Notes: a model not told the origin generated them from the sequence alone. A stretch of DNA of 44,160 nucleotides from Cyanobacteria bacterium RM1_2_2 (GCA_012033495.1 JAAUQT010000017.1:1-44160), one strand, 5' to 3'; positions 26,634-36,367 are shown, numbered from the stretch's first letter. Numbers and translations are program-made.

Positions 26634-27953
26634 ATGCGTATTCTGATTTATTCCTATAATTATCATCCTGAACCAATCGGTATCGCTCCCCTCATGACCG
26701 AGTTGGCAGAAGGACTCGTCAGCCGAGGACACGAAGTTCGCGTTGTAACAGGAATGCCGAACTATCCTCAACGTCAGATATACGACGATTACAAAGGCAA
26801 ACTGTACTGCACAGAAGAGCGAAACGGCGTCATCATTCAGCGAAGCTGCGTTTGGATTCGCCCCCAGCCCGGTTTAGTCACCCGAATGTTGCTAGACGGT
26901 AGTTTTGTTGTTTCTAGCTTGGTGCAGGCACTGAGAGGTTGGCGACCAGAGGTCATTTTACTCACCGTGCCACCGCTGCCCGTTTCGGTGCCGGCTGCGC
27001 TGTTGGGCTGGTTTTACTCTTGCCCACTGGTGCTGAACTTGCAAGACATTTTGCCTGATGCAGCGGTTCATGTGGGCTTAATCACTAACAAAAAGGCAAT
27101 TCGGGTGTTTGAAGCCCTAGAAAAATTTGCCTACCGCACTGCCAACGCAATTAGCGTCATTACTGACGGCTTCACCGAAAATTTGGTAGGCAAAGGGGTT
27201 GCTAAGGAAAAAATCCGCTGTATTCCCAATTGGGTAGACACTAAATTCATTCGTCCTCTTCCAAAAGAAGGCAATGCGTTCCGGCAAGCTTACGGACTAG
27301 AGGACAAGTTTGTAGTGATGTACTCCGGCAACATTGCGCTGACGCAAGGCTTGGAAACTGTGATTCAAACAGCGGCGCAATTAAGCCACCTGCCGCAAAT
27401 TATGTTCGTGATCGTCGGCGAAAAGAAAGCGCTAGCAGCCCTACAGCAAGCTTGCGAAAAGTATGGCGCTAACAACGTACTACTTCTACCCTTCCAGCCC
27501 AGAGAGCAGTTACCGGAAATGTTGGCAGCAGCAGATGTGGGATTGGTCGTACAAAAGAGCAATGTGATCTCGTTTAATATGCCCTCCAAAATTCAAGTGT
27601 TACTGGCAAGCGGCCGCCCGATTGTGGCTTCTGTGCCTTTCAGTGGAACTGCTGCACGGGCAATTCGTCAAAGTGGAGGCGGAACCGTCGTAGAACCAGA
27701 ACAACCCACAAGCTTGGCTGCGGCCATTGAAGACTTGTATCGCAATCCAGCAAAAGCCAACACTCTTGCTCAGCAAGGTAGAGCCTACGCCATGCAAAAC
27801 TATTCCTTTGAGAAAGCGCTCAGCCGCTATGAAGAGCTTTTCTATGACATCACGAATTCTAAAGGTTCGTCTGTCAGCGTATTGCCCGGACTCAATAGCA
27901 GTCTTAACTCTGATCAACCAATTGCCGACGTAATGCCTATCGAAATTCAGTAG
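26634..27953 (+). CDS. GT4-family glycosyltransferase (WcaI-like)
   Basis: 439 residues from the ATG at 26634, where the conserved N-terminus MRILIYSYNYHPEPIGIAPL begins; 16 upstream codons are open but not conserved in type. It is a GT-B fold enzyme: acceptor-side loop, NLQDILPDAAVHVG in the middle, CIPNWVDTKFIRP, YSGNIALTQGLETVI and the C-terminal donor-binding region (FNMPSKIQVLLASGRPIV). Relatives act in exopolysaccharide (colanic acid-like) assembly. There are no other polysaccharide genes in the window. Confidence 0.9.
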   Translation: MRILIYSYNYHPEPIGIAPLMTELAEGLVSRGHEVRVVTGMPNYPQRQIYDDYKGKLYCTEERNGVIIQRSCVWIRPQPGLVTRMLLDGSFVVSSLVQALRGWRPEVILLTVPPLPVSVPAALLGWFYSCPLVLNLQDILPDAAVHVGLITNKKAIRVFEALEKFAYRTANAISVITDGFTENLVGKGVAKEKIRCIPNWVDTKFIRPLPKEGNAFRQAYGLEDKFVVMYSGNIALTQGLETVIQTAAQLSHLPQIMFVIVGEKKALAALQQACEKYGANNVLLLPFQPREQLPEMLAAADVGLVVQKSNVISFNMPSKIQVLLASGRPIVASVPFSGTAARAIRQSGGGTVVEPEQPTSLAAAIEDLYRNPAKANTLAQQGRAYAMQNYSFEKALSRYEELFYDITNSKGSSVSVLPGLNSSLNSDQPIADVMPIEIQ

Positions 27954-28076
27954 ATGCTGTCCTCGTAGCAGGATCGACACCATAACACTTTGTTCAATAG
28001 ACTTAATCGGTAATAAGCTATCCATACGACGAATTTACGTCAAGAAGTTGTTGCTTTTCTTATTTCTGATTAAGTT

Positions 28077-28197
28077 AGGACTTACGCATCTGCCCCTTAA
28101 GTCCCCCACCAGTGGGGGACTTCTCTGATCTGTTTTTTTCAAAGTCCCCCAGAATGGGGAATTTAAGGGGCAAAGTCGCTTGAGTTGCGTAAGTCCT
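28077..28197. mobile_element. MITE-like element 1 (121 bp)
   Basis: Perfect 12-bp terminal inverted repeats: AGGACTTACGCA at 28077-28088 and TGCGTAAGTCCT at 28186-28197. Inside are CCCCTTAA/TTAAGGGG arms and a perfect 11-bp hairpin AAGTCCCCCAC-ca-GTGGGGGACTT. It has no coding capacity. The termini look like those of known cyanobacterial palindromic miniature elements. No clear target-site duplication is seen. Confidence 0.88.
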
Positions 28198-28208
28198 GTA
28201 AGTCTATT

Positions 28209-29021
28209 CTACTGAGGGCGACGTAGCGTCATTTGGTAGCGGTAAAGGGCCACTGGACGAGGCGACGGTAAAATACTCTCACTGCTTAGCGTCTTGAAAT
28301 AATCAGGCTCTTGAGGAGAGAGGTAAACTGCTGTAATTTGATCAGCCGAAATCATAGGGGAATCTGGCGAAGTTGCCCTCGGTTGTTTTGTGTAAGCTGT
28401 CGTATTTTCAACTTCATTAAAATAAATTTGCGGAGCACCCCGAAACTCTTGCTTAAACACTTCGCTAGTGATGAACTGATCGGCAGCCATACTTTCTGTT
28501 GCGCGAGCCGCCACCGTTGAAACAAGTTGACGATCTCCTCTCATTAAAGTAATTTGGCGATTCGGATTCTTGGGATCAACCTTCACCGCTAGCACTGCTC
28601 GTTCGCCCAGGTAGGCTTTAGCAAGCTGCATTCCGTTGTAAGCTCTATCAGAAACAAGCTGCTGAGGGGCACGAATCACAGAAACCATCGAGCGCCGAGG
28701 CTGTTCAACGAAACGTACCCGAAACTGAATGGGTTGATTTAGAAAAGCCTGATTACTTTCAAATCCAGGTGTCACAATATCAGGAGCTAACGGCGCAACC
28801 AAATCAACTAGCGTTGTTGTCACCAGCCACTCCCCCGCAAACCAATCTGGATAAACCAAATCTCCTCTCGCCGCTTGAACAGGCGGTTTTCCTTGCCAAT
28901 TAGGATATTGGCTAACTCGATCTGCCAGAGGCGCTGCAACAGCGACACCGCTACAGAACAACCAAAGCAGCACCAACCCGCCCAACCACACTAATCGCCA
29001 CTTCCATTTTCTTTTTGCCAT
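28209..29021 (-). CDS. Exported protein, DUF6816-like
   Basis: 270 residues from the ATG at 29021 with GAGG 8 nt upstream; a GTG directly before is the alternative. Signal peptide: LVWLGGLVLLWLFCSGVAVA (~11-30), cleaved probably after VAA. The mature protein starts PLADRVSQYPNWQGKPPV and has YPDWFAGEWLVTTTLVDLVAPLAP, which I associate with the DUF6816 family of cyanobacteria and chloroplasts; this assignment is from memory. Probably lumenal or periplasmic. Function unknown. Its 3' end is 12 nt from MITE 1. Confidence 0.8.
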   Translation of the reverse strand: MAKRKWKWRLVWLGGLVLLWLFCSGVAVAAPLADRVSQYPNWQGKPPVQAARGDLVYPDWFAGEWLVTTTLVDLVAPLAPDIVTPGFESNQAFLNQPIQFRVRFVEQPRRSMVSVIRAPQQLVSDRAYNGMQLAKAYLGERAVLAVKVDPKNPNRQITLMRGDRQLVSTVAARATESMAADQFITSEVFKQEFRGAPQIYFNEVENTTAYTKQPRATSPDSPMISADQITAVYLSPQEPDYFKTLSSESILPSPRPVALYRYQMTLRRPQ

Positions 29022-29194
29022 CACCGATCCCTCGATAAAAAGCAGCCCAGTTGCATCCTACTATTGAAGCATTCAGCATAGGCTTCGGGAATCGCAGAGG
29101 GCTGCATTTACCTATATCGGTAAAGTGTGAATTGCTTCTGGCAGACTGTGCTACTATTGCCAAGCGCGAGCAGACCTTTAACTCTCCTCTTAAA

Positions 29195-29419
29195 ATGGCA
29201 ATGCAACCCAAAACAAGCAACCAGTTTGGATGGTTTGGACTGTTGATGATTGCAACTGTGAGTGGACTGATCATCAAAGTTGTGGGTGATCCGCTGGTGC
29301 AAATCCTTTCTCCTAAGCTGGAAGATAGCATGGAAGATATTGAGGATTGGTTTGAGGATCAGGAATGGGGGGAGCGACTGAACGATTGGTTCAAATCCCG
29401 TAGGGATAGAGAAGGTTAG
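29195..29419 (+). CDS. Small single-helix membrane protein
   Basis: 74 residues from the ATG at 29195. One membrane helix (FGWFGLLMIATVSGLIIKVV) precedes an acidic amphipathic tail rich in D, E and W (DSMEDIEDWFEDQEWGERLN). The frame is open 48 codons upstream but those look unlike protein. No recognised family. It overlaps the 3' end of the convergent ChaB-like gene by 4 nt. Confidence 0.6.
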   Translation: MAMQPKTSNQFGWFGLLMIATVSGLIIKVVGDPLVQILSPKLEDSMEDIEDWFEDQEWGERLNDWFKSRRDREG

Positions 29420-29667
29420 GCTTGGGGCATTGAACCGAGCGCTTTGTCATGTCCGCCCCCGTCTTCCTCAGCCAGACGATGCCATTTTCCGTCTTCGCCG
29501 CGTGCATAATGCTCATTACGCTCAATCGTTTGCCATGCCACGCGAGCAGCCGCAGACTCGTCATGGCTGTTTTCTAAAAAGCTGTTGTATGCAGCCACAT
29601 ATAGATTCTGCGCTTCTTCAGGTAAAGCATCTTTAACGTCTTGAGGCAAGTTTTCTGATGTCAGCAT
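29416..29667 (-). CDS. ChaB-family protein
   Basis: 83 residues. The strong AGGAGGAATT site before the ATG fixes the start. The ChaB fold is indicated by LPQDVKDALPEEAQNLYVAA, the central AARVAWQTIERNEHYARG and the GKWHRL end. ChaB was first linked to the ChaA cation antiporter, but the molecular role is unclear and no chaA is seen here. The last ~17 residues are Gly-rich and variable. Confidence 0.88.
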   Translation of the reverse strand: MLTSENLPQDVKDALPEEAQNLYVAAYNSFLENSHDESAAARVAWQTIERNEHYARGEDGKWHRLAEEDGGGHDKALGSMPQA

Positions 29668-30247
29668 AATTCCTCCTGCAACACTGAGTTAAATGCAAAT
29701 TCCATGTAAATAACGAATGCGAATAATCAACGAAGTGAGAAGAGCCGAGTTTTTTCAACGCTTAAATTGAAAGTATGAAAAGATCTACATTACAGACCTG
29801 CATTACATAGGAAAGTAAAAACAGTAGATCGATACTTTTGAAATAGGCTGCTTAATGGCTCTCGGCTTAGTCACTCTCTGATTCCGCGTTGATTCAAACT
29901 GTAGACAAGCTCCATTTTTCTTGCCTCTGTCCCTTGAGAGAATTGCGCTGTCAAAGTTGCCCATCACTAAATTTGTTTTTTCTGCACCTTGCTAAAGACT
30001 GATTTGTCAGAGAACAACGGGATTGAATTCAGCATTGAATTGCATAATTTCCTTTTTATAGGTTCAGCCCTTGAGTTATTTCAGGGTTTTCTCTCTTGAG
30101 AAAGATGCTAACCTCTCGAAATCAAGCGAACTTTAGACTACAGAAATAGTAAACATGGCAAAGGTGCGATTTTTTGCATCAAGCTCAGACACATCTGTGC
30201 CGCTGGGTTTTGGGTTTCGGTAGATTATTTGTCGCACAGGAGAGGAT
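29668..30247. other. Intergenic, AT-rich
   Basis: 580 bases between the ChaB-like gene and the large repeat-protein gene. No frame looks coding. A strong ribosome site (AGGAGAGG) ends the region 5 nt before the next start. Confidence 0.55.
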
Positions 30248-33200
30248 ATGAGTCTGAATACATTAACACTTGAGTTTTGGCGATCGTCACTAGGGCTAAT
30301 GCAATGGATAAAGTTAGGGCAAGTGCCAACAACAGTAACGCCTGTAACTCCAATTAACACGCCTGAAGCGGCATCAGTTCTGTTTACAGGCCCTCAATTT
30401 TTTATTGCGTTGATTTCGGGTGTGTTGCTAGCGTTTGCAATTCAGCTTTTGCTAACAAACTTCTCGGTTGCTGCCGGCATCTCTATTTTAGGTAATTCAT
30501 CTGATTCAAGCGATTTAAGAAGTAATGATCGAGACCATAGCGGCAGCGTTGGCTCAACCATTCGTAAAATTGGTCTTGGCGTTGGCATTTGGACGCTGGT
30601 TAGCGTTAGCCTCGCCTTATTCTTTGCTTGTTACCTGGCTGTGCAACTTAGCTTGCTAACAACACCGCGACTAGGGGCAATTATCAGCTTGGTAATTTGG
30701 GCAGCTTATTTCTCTCTCCTGGTTTGGGTCAGTTCAACCACCGTCGGCTCAATGATCGGCTCGGTAGTTCAAGCGGCAACCTCTGGCTTTCAAACGATTT
30801 TAGGAACAGCAACGGCTGCAATTGGCGGACAGGCTGCTAAACGACAGGCGGTTTCAACAGCAGAAGCAGTTGCGGCAGCGGTGAAAAACGAACTGGGTGC
30901 GGGAATTGATCCGGTTAGTATTCGGGAATCGATTGAAGAATATGTAGGTAAATTACGCCTACCCGAATTTGATTTAACTCGTGTTCGTCAAGATTTTGAA
31001 GGTTTGCTCAATGATCCAGAGATTGTTGCATTAGCAGACAGTGGGCAACTGAAAGATATTGATCGAGATACGCTCACTCGTTTGGTTAGTCAGCGTACTG
31101 ATCTTTCTAAGCAAGAGGTAAACCGCCTAGTCGAACTGCTTGACACAACTTGGCGGCAAACTCTAGGCAAACGGCAGACCCAAGACAGTTTGGCAGAGCT
31201 AACTGACTATTTACGCTCGACTCAATCAGGTCAGCTTAAGTTAGAAGATTTGAATGCCAAAGTTGATCGGGTTTTAGCACAGCAAGATCAGCAGCGCCGG
31301 ACTGGAATGAATGGCGGCTCCGAAAGCGGATCTCAAAATGCTGGAATGATGCAGCAAACGCTTCAATCTGGCTTTAATACCTTGATGGGAGTATTAGCAG
31401 GACGCACGGATCTATCTGATCTCAACATTCAGCAGATTCTAGGTCGCCTGCAATCGGTTTCTAGCCAAGTGACGGATCAGGCTCAGACGGTTGTGGGGCA
31501 GGTGAAAGGCGAGGGTTCAGCAAACTACAGTCCTATTCAAGCGGATGTGGAAAACTATCTGCTAAATACCTACTCTTGGGAGATGAATCAAGCCTCAATT
31601 GATCGGGACTTTCGCAATGTGCTTTACGACGTGGAAGCTGATCCTAGTGCCGTGATTGCTGCGGTGTCTCGGTTAAATCGCAGACAATTTGTAGAGCGAT
31701 TAACCTCACGGGGAGTGTTTACCCAAACTCGGATTCAAGCGATCGCCGATCAGTTAGAGTCGATTCGGCAGGAAGTGCTGACTGCTGCTCAAGCTAGACG
31801 AGAGCAAGAAATTGCCACCGATTTGCAACAGCGATTCGGCATTTACCTGATGGTGACACCGAAAGAGCAGCTTGTCTCTGAAGACACACTACCAGCGCTC
31901 AAAGAAATCCTTGAAGACTCAGATGCTGATGCCGAAACCCTGCGGCAACGGCTCGCACCTTATAATCGATTAACCTTGGAACGCGCCTTGCTTAAGCGGC
32001 AAGACATTGTGCCTGCTGAAATCCCTGCTATCTTGGACTCTTTAGAGCGGACTCGTGAACAGGTTCTATTTGAATCTCATTCACTCACTGAGCAAACAAA
32101 GGAGCGCTATCAAGCATTCCAACAGCGGCTAGAGTCCTATTTGCGAAACACTGGCAAAGCCCAACTCAACCCCGACGCAATCAAGCGAGAGTTGCAGCTT
32201 TTAGTAGATGATCCAGCTACAGGTTTGTCTGCACTGCGGCATCGGGCGGCTACTTTTGATCGAGACACGTTGGTGAAACTGTTGGGCCAGCGGCAAGACA
32301 TGAGTGAAGCAGAAGTGAATCAAGTTCTAGACCAAGTGGAGTCTAATTGGTATAGCTTGCTTCATGCACCGCAAACCGCAGTGAGTGTGGTTAAAGATCA
32401 ATACGATCACACCATGACAACGCTGGCAGATTATTTGCGGCAAACCAATCGAGAAGAACTGAATCCCGAAGGCATTCAACGGGATTTGAATAAGCTGTTT
32501 GATAATCCTAAAGAAGGTGCGTTAGCGCTGCGGCGGCGATTGTCTCAAGTGGATCGAGAAACATTGGTGAAACTATTGAGCCAACGTCCTGATCTTTCCG
32601 AAGAACAAGTCAACCAAACCATTGATCAGGTTTTAGGAACGCTTCAACAAATTATCAAAGCGCCTCGCAGGTTGGCTTTGAGAACTCAGCAAAGAGTGAT
32701 GGACTTTGAAGCCGGATTGGAAGATTATTTGCGCAGAACTGATAAGGAGGAACTGAATCCTGAAGGGATCAAGCGCGACTTACAGTTGCTCGTCAATTCG
32801 CCTAAGCTGGGGATGCAATCGCTGGGAGATCGGCTGTCTCGCTTCGATCGCACGACGCTGATTGCTTTACTGTCGCAACGGCAAGATATGACGCCCGAAG
32901 AAGCAGAGCGAGTGGTTGCTAACATTGAATCTGTGCGTGACCAAATGCTGGCGCAAGTGCAGCAGGTGCAAGCTCGCATTCAGGCAGTGATCGATCGGAT
33001 CTTTAACCGGATTCGAGACTATCTCAACTCGCTAAATCGTCCAGAGTTGAACTATGACGGTATCAAATACGACTTCCGCAAGCTGTTTGACGACCCTCAA
33101 GCTGGTTTTGAAGCTCTGAGAGGGAGACTCAGCCAATTTGATCGCGGTACGCTGGTAGCTTTACTGAGTTCTCGTGATGATATCTCTGAAGCCGACGCCA

Positions 33201-33424
33201 ACCGCATTGTTGATCAAATTGATCATGCTAGAACCAGCGTCTTGCAACGGGCTGAACGTATCCAAACCGAAGCTCAAAACCGACTAGAGGCGATGAAATT
33301 GCAAGCGCAACATCAGTTTGAAGAAACTCGCAAAGCAGCAGCAGCAGCAGCATGGTGGTTGTTCCTAACCGCGTTAGTTTCTGCCTTTGCAGCAGCAGGT
33401 GGCGGGTTGATTGGAGCTTCTTAG
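30248..33424 (+). CDS. Large membrane protein with seven ~98-residue helical repeats
   Basis: 1058 residues; start supported by AGGAGAGG 5 nt upstream. Three N-terminal membrane helices (~47-70, 108-133, 142-162), then a mostly soluble region, and one hydrophobic C-terminal segment (~1034-1056). Repeats start near 225, 433, 529, 627, 725, 823 and 920. Consensus: YLR.T.KEELNPEGIKRDL, a D-P spacer, RRRLSQFDRDTLVKLLSQR, then DLSEE.VN..IDQ.E. Repeats 4-7 are most alike and evenly spaced. Long coiled coils link them. Function unknown; the layout suggests a membrane-tethered scaffold, which is inference. Confidence 0.9.
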   Translation: MSLNTLTLEFWRSSLGLMQWIKLGQVPTTVTPVTPINTPEAASVLFTGPQFFIALISGVLLAFAIQLLLTNFSVAAGISILGNSSDSSDLRSNDRDHSGSVGSTIRKIGLGVGIWTLVSVSLALFFACYLAVQLSLLTTPRLGAIISLVIWAAYFSLLVWVSSTTVGSMIGSVVQAATSGFQTILGTATAAIGGQAAKRQAVSTAEAVAAAVKNELGAGIDPVSIRESIEEYVGKLRLPEFDLTRVRQDFEGLLNDPEIVALADSGQLKDIDRDTLTRLVSQRTDLSKQEVNRLVELLDTTWRQTLGKRQTQDSLAELTDYLRSTQSGQLKLEDLNAKVDRVLAQQDQQRRTGMNGGSESGSQNAGMMQQTLQSGFNTLMGVLAGRTDLSDLNIQQILGRLQSVSSQVTDQAQTVVGQVKGEGSANYSPIQADVENYLLNTYSWEMNQASIDRDFRNVLYDVEADPSAVIAAVSRLNRRQFVERLTSRGVFTQTRIQAIADQLESIRQEVLTAAQARREQEIATDLQQRFGIYLMVTPKEQLVSEDTLPALKEILEDSDADAETLRQRLAPYNRLTLERALLKRQDIVPAEIPAILDSLERTREQVLFESHSLTEQTKERYQAFQQRLESYLRNTGKAQLNPDAIKRELQLLVDDPATGLSALRHRAATFDRDTLVKLLGQRQDMSEAEVNQVLDQVESNWYSLLHAPQTAVSVVKDQYDHTMTTLADYLRQTNREELNPEGIQRDLNKLFDNPKEGALALRRRLSQVDRETLVKLLSQRPDLSEEQVNQTIDQVLGTLQQIIKAPRRLALRTQQRVMDFEAGLEDYLRRTDKEELNPEGIKRDLQLLVNSPKLGMQSLGDRLSRFDRTTLIALLSQRQDMTPEEAERVVANIESVRDQMLAQVQQVQARIQAVIDRIFNRIRDYLNSLNRPELNYDGIKYDFRKLFDDPQAGFEALRGRLSQFDRGTLVALLSSRDDISEADANRIVDQIDHARTSVLQRAERIQTEAQNRLEAMKLQAQHQFEETRKAAAAAAWWLFLTALVSAFAAAGGGLIGAS

Positions 33425-33495
33425 CAGGATGTGTGAGAAGCGATTGCGATACCCTTGAACCTCTTCGCTTCCCCCCTCGCTTCCTTCCGTAAAGA

Positions 33496-33658
33496 CTACC
33501 GTGTACACACAACTCTCAGCCCCCTAAATCCCCCACCAGTGAGGGACTTTGAAGACACAATTGGCTAATCGGCTCGGAGAAGTCCCCCAGCACGGGAGAT
33601 TTAGGGGCGAAATAAGTCTGCGCGACGAAGCTCATCTCAACTGGTGGGTACACGGTAG
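33496..33658. mobile_element. MITE-like element 2 (about 163 bp)
   Basis: Terminal inverted repeats CTACCGTGTACAC (33496-33508) and GTGGGTACACGGTAG (33644-33658), matching with a small insertion. The interior, from GCCCCCTAAATCCCCCACC to GGAGATTTAGGGGC, strongly resembles the interior of MITE 1 although the ends differ. A further piece of the same core, inverted (GTAGGGGGATTTGGGGC), follows about 30 nt downstream at 33687-33703. Noncoding. Confidence 0.8.
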
Positions 33659-33810
33659 CTCTAGATGCGAAGTGACTTCCCGTAGGGTAGGGGGATTTGG
33701 GGCAAACGAGAGCAGAGGATCTGGTTAACGCTTTTCAACTGGCACAAAACTCTTCACCGAACCTTCGCCCATACATTTCCCTAAACCAACTCATAAACAT
33801 AAACTCAACT

Positions 33811-34536
33811 ATGATTGTCAATTTGCTAGAAGATGGATGGGAAGTCATTTATCACCGGGCCCATGCCTTACTTGCAGCCCAAATTGCTGGACAGTGGCGC
33901 AAATTGGACTCTCCTGAGCGTTTATACGAAACGATCGCAGCAATTTCTCACCATGACGATTTGGAACGCGAGTGGGAAGGTAATCAGATCACAGAAGCAG
34001 GTGCACCGATGGACTTCACCCTAGAAGGTGAAAGTTCGGTAGATAAGTTTAAGGAGCAGATTGACAGCGCTCGCTACCGAGGACGATGGGTTACGGTGCT
34101 AACGTCTAAACATATCTGTTTCCTTACGCAAGATCAGAAAGGCAAACCAGAATGGGATGAATTTATCGATGCTCAGATGGATTTGCAAAAGCAATATCGT
34201 AAAGAGTTGGGCATCAGTGAAGCTGACGTAGAGCGCGCCTATCAGTTTATGCGCTGGTGTGACCGACTTTCCCTGATTCTGGCGCAGGATAAACTCCCTG
34301 ATGCGGGCCGTGCTCTCGAAATCACCAGCGGCATCGACGGTCAGCGGTATGATGTGCGCGAGTTAGAAGATGGGCGAGTCACGGTCGAACCTTGGCCCTT
34401 TGAAGCCAAAGAATTTACGGTCAATGTGGAAGCTAGTCGCCTTTCAGAACTCAAATATGAAAGCAATGAAGCGCTGATTTCGGCTCTCCAGCAAGCACCG
34501 ATTGAAACTCTAGAGTGGACTTTCGTTAAAAAGTAG
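33811..34536 (+). CDS. DUF3891 family protein
   Basis: 241 residues from the ATG at 33811, where the conserved start MIVNLLEDGWEVIYHRAHAL lies; 38 upstream codons run back into the repeat region and are not native. Other family blocks: LLAAQIAGQW, ISHHDDLEREWEG and YQFMRWCDRLSLILAQ. The many His/Asp residues (YHRAHAL, SHHDD) could form a metal site in an HD-like helical fold; this is inference. Function unknown. The next gene is a metallophosphoesterase 200 nt away. Confidence 0.88.
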   Translation: MIVNLLEDGWEVIYHRAHALLAAQIAGQWRKLDSPERLYETIAAISHHDDLEREWEGNQITEAGAPMDFTLEGESSVDKFKEQIDSARYRGRWVTVLTSKHICFLTQDQKGKPEWDEFIDAQMDLQKQYRKELGISEADVERAYQFMRWCDRLSLILAQDKLPDAGRALEITSGIDGQRYDVRELEDGRVTVEPWPFEAKEFTVNVEASRLSELKYESNEALISALQQAPIETLEWTFVKK

Positions 34537-34552
34537 CACCACAGAACCGCTC

Positions 34553-34593
34553 AAAGTCCTCCAGTACGAGAATTTCTAAGCATCTGGAGGACT
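34553..34593. repeat. Hairpin with decayed MITE-core sequence
   Basis: AGTCCTCCAG (34555-34564) and CTGGAGGACT (34584-34593) form a perfect 10-bp stem after the DUF3891 gene. The left half through the loop resembles the AAGTCCCCCAGCACGGGAGA block of MITE 2. Confidence 0.6.
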
Positions 34594-34737
34594 AGTGAGC
34601 ATATAAACATAGATAGAATCTTGTGTATAGGCGATAACAACTAGCAGCGATTAGAGGGGGAATTTTGCTGGAATATGACCCAGATTGGCTGCATAGACTT
34701 TAAGATCCAAGTGGCGTCTGTTGTCTAGGACTGGAAG

Positions 34738-36306
34738 ATGGAATTCGTTTCTGATCCGCCAATTGCAGTCAAAATCCAAAAAATGAAACATCGGGTGCGA
34801 TGGCAACATCCCCTGATTACGCAACGCCAAATTGACCAAACCGAATTAGTTCTAGACGATAGAGACGTAGATAATCCAACGTTTTCCTTTTTGGTGATTG
34901 GAGACAGCGGTTCAGGTTCGCACCGTAAACACAATCCTCAACGCAAAATTGCCGAAATGATGCTGCGACATGGAGAAGACAGCAAATTTGTTCTCCATAC
35001 TGGCGATGTGGTTTATCTAGTTGGCTCCCGCGAATATTACTTGCGAAACTTCATTGATCCTTACCGCGAGCTTTTGGTTGGGGGCGATCAACCGAAACAA
35101 ATTAAGCACAACCGTATGGTGTTTAATCGTCCTTTTCTACCCGTACCCGGTAATCATGACTACTACGATCTGCCGCTAATTTACGGCATTTTGGCTCAAA
35201 CCGCCGTCCCGCTGCGCTATTTGCTGCGTTCGCGGGTTGATTTAGATGTCGGCTGGCAAGGTTCGCATCAAGGAAAAATATACGCTCAAGCATTCCTAGA
35301 TTATCTACTTGCTATTGATAATGACGCCGCCCTAGCCCAACACCTCGATCAGCACTACACCGCCAAAGGCTCAGCGGGTTACTGCCTACGCTATCAGCCG
35401 AACCAATTTACCCGCTTGCCCAATCGCTATTATCAGTTTCGCTATGGCGGCATCGACTTTTTTGCGCTCGATTCTAACACCTTCAATGCGCCAATTCCCT
35501 TATCCGAAGATGCCGAAGGAGCCGCTCAACGACGTCTATTAGAGCAACAGCGTTTAGATGTGCAGCGCCAACAGCAAGAATTGATGCAAGACTCTATGCG
35601 GCTGAACCCAGACAACCCAGATCAGGCAGAACAGCTTGACGATTGCCGAACTAAGCTTGAACAGCTCGAAGAAGTTGAAAAAGACATTAACAAACAGCTT
35701 AAAGTCTCCAAGTCGCAGGTGGTTGATGTTGAACAATTAGACTGGCTGAAACAGCGGTTAATTGAATCCTGGCACACCCATGCTGTACGCGGGCGGGTCA
35801 TTTTCTTTCATCATCCGCCTTACGTTACAGAAGCCACCAAATGGTATCAAGGACAAACGCTGGCAGTGCGGCAACGGCTCCGGTTTGTGCTGGATCAAGT
35901 CGCTGAAACGCTAGGAGAGAAAACTCAAGGGCGTCCGTTAATCGATTTAGTGCTGAATGGCCATGCTCACTGTCTAGAGCACTTGCATACCGAAGACACG
36001 GGACATGGCGACGCCCACATCAACTGGCTCGTTTGCGGCGGCAGCGGTTACAGCCTACGACGACAGCGCCAAGAAGGCCCAGTTCTCTACGAGCAGGCTC
36101 GCAATGCCAAAAGTTCGCGCTTAGTTGCCAACTCGCTGCTATTTGTAGGCCGCAACGGGCAAGGCTCCCATCGTCGTCGCCCCTACTCATTTCTGCGAAT
36201 TGACGTTCAAGCCGGAACCCCACCTAAATTTGTTGTTCGTCCCTACGTTGCAGAACGCTATCAGCGTGAATGGTACGAACACAGCCTAGAGTCCTTCGAG
36301 ATTTGA
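34738..36306 (+). CDS. Calcineurin-like metallophosphoesterase with coiled-coil insert
   Basis: 522 residues. All metal-binding motifs of the family are present: FLVIGDSGSG, LHTGDVVYL, VPGNHDYYD, FFHHPPYV and LNGHAHCLEH. Between the GNHD and HHPP motifs there is a long insertion with an acidic/Gln-rich coiled coil (RRLLEQQRLDVQRQQQELMQ, about residues 263-325) not found in compact members. No signal peptide, so it is likely cytoplasmic. The substrate is unknown; the closest general group is purple-acid-phosphatase-like esterases. Confidence 0.9.
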   Translation: MEFVSDPPIAVKIQKMKHRVRWQHPLITQRQIDQTELVLDDRDVDNPTFSFLVIGDSGSGSHRKHNPQRKIAEMMLRHGEDSKFVLHTGDVVYLVGSREYYLRNFIDPYRELLVGGDQPKQIKHNRMVFNRPFLPVPGNHDYYDLPLIYGILAQTAVPLRYLLRSRVDLDVGWQGSHQGKIYAQAFLDYLLAIDNDAALAQHLDQHYTAKGSAGYCLRYQPNQFTRLPNRYYQFRYGGIDFFALDSNTFNAPIPLSEDAEGAAQRRLLEQQRLDVQRQQQELMQDSMRLNPDNPDQAEQLDDCRTKLEQLEEVEKDINKQLKVSKSQVVDVEQLDWLKQRLIESWHTHAVRGRVIFFHHPPYVTEATKWYQGQTLAVRQRLRFVLDQVAETLGEKTQGRPLIDLVLNGHAHCLEHLHTEDTGHGDAHINWLVCGGSGYSLRRQRQEGPVLYEQARNAKSSRLVANSLLFVGRNGQGSHRRRPYSFLRIDVQAGTPPKFVVRPYVAERYQREWYEHSLESFEI

Positions 36307-36367
36307 ACTCAAGACCTGCGATGTCAGACTCAGAGATATGGCGTTACGCATTGAGCTTATGACATAG

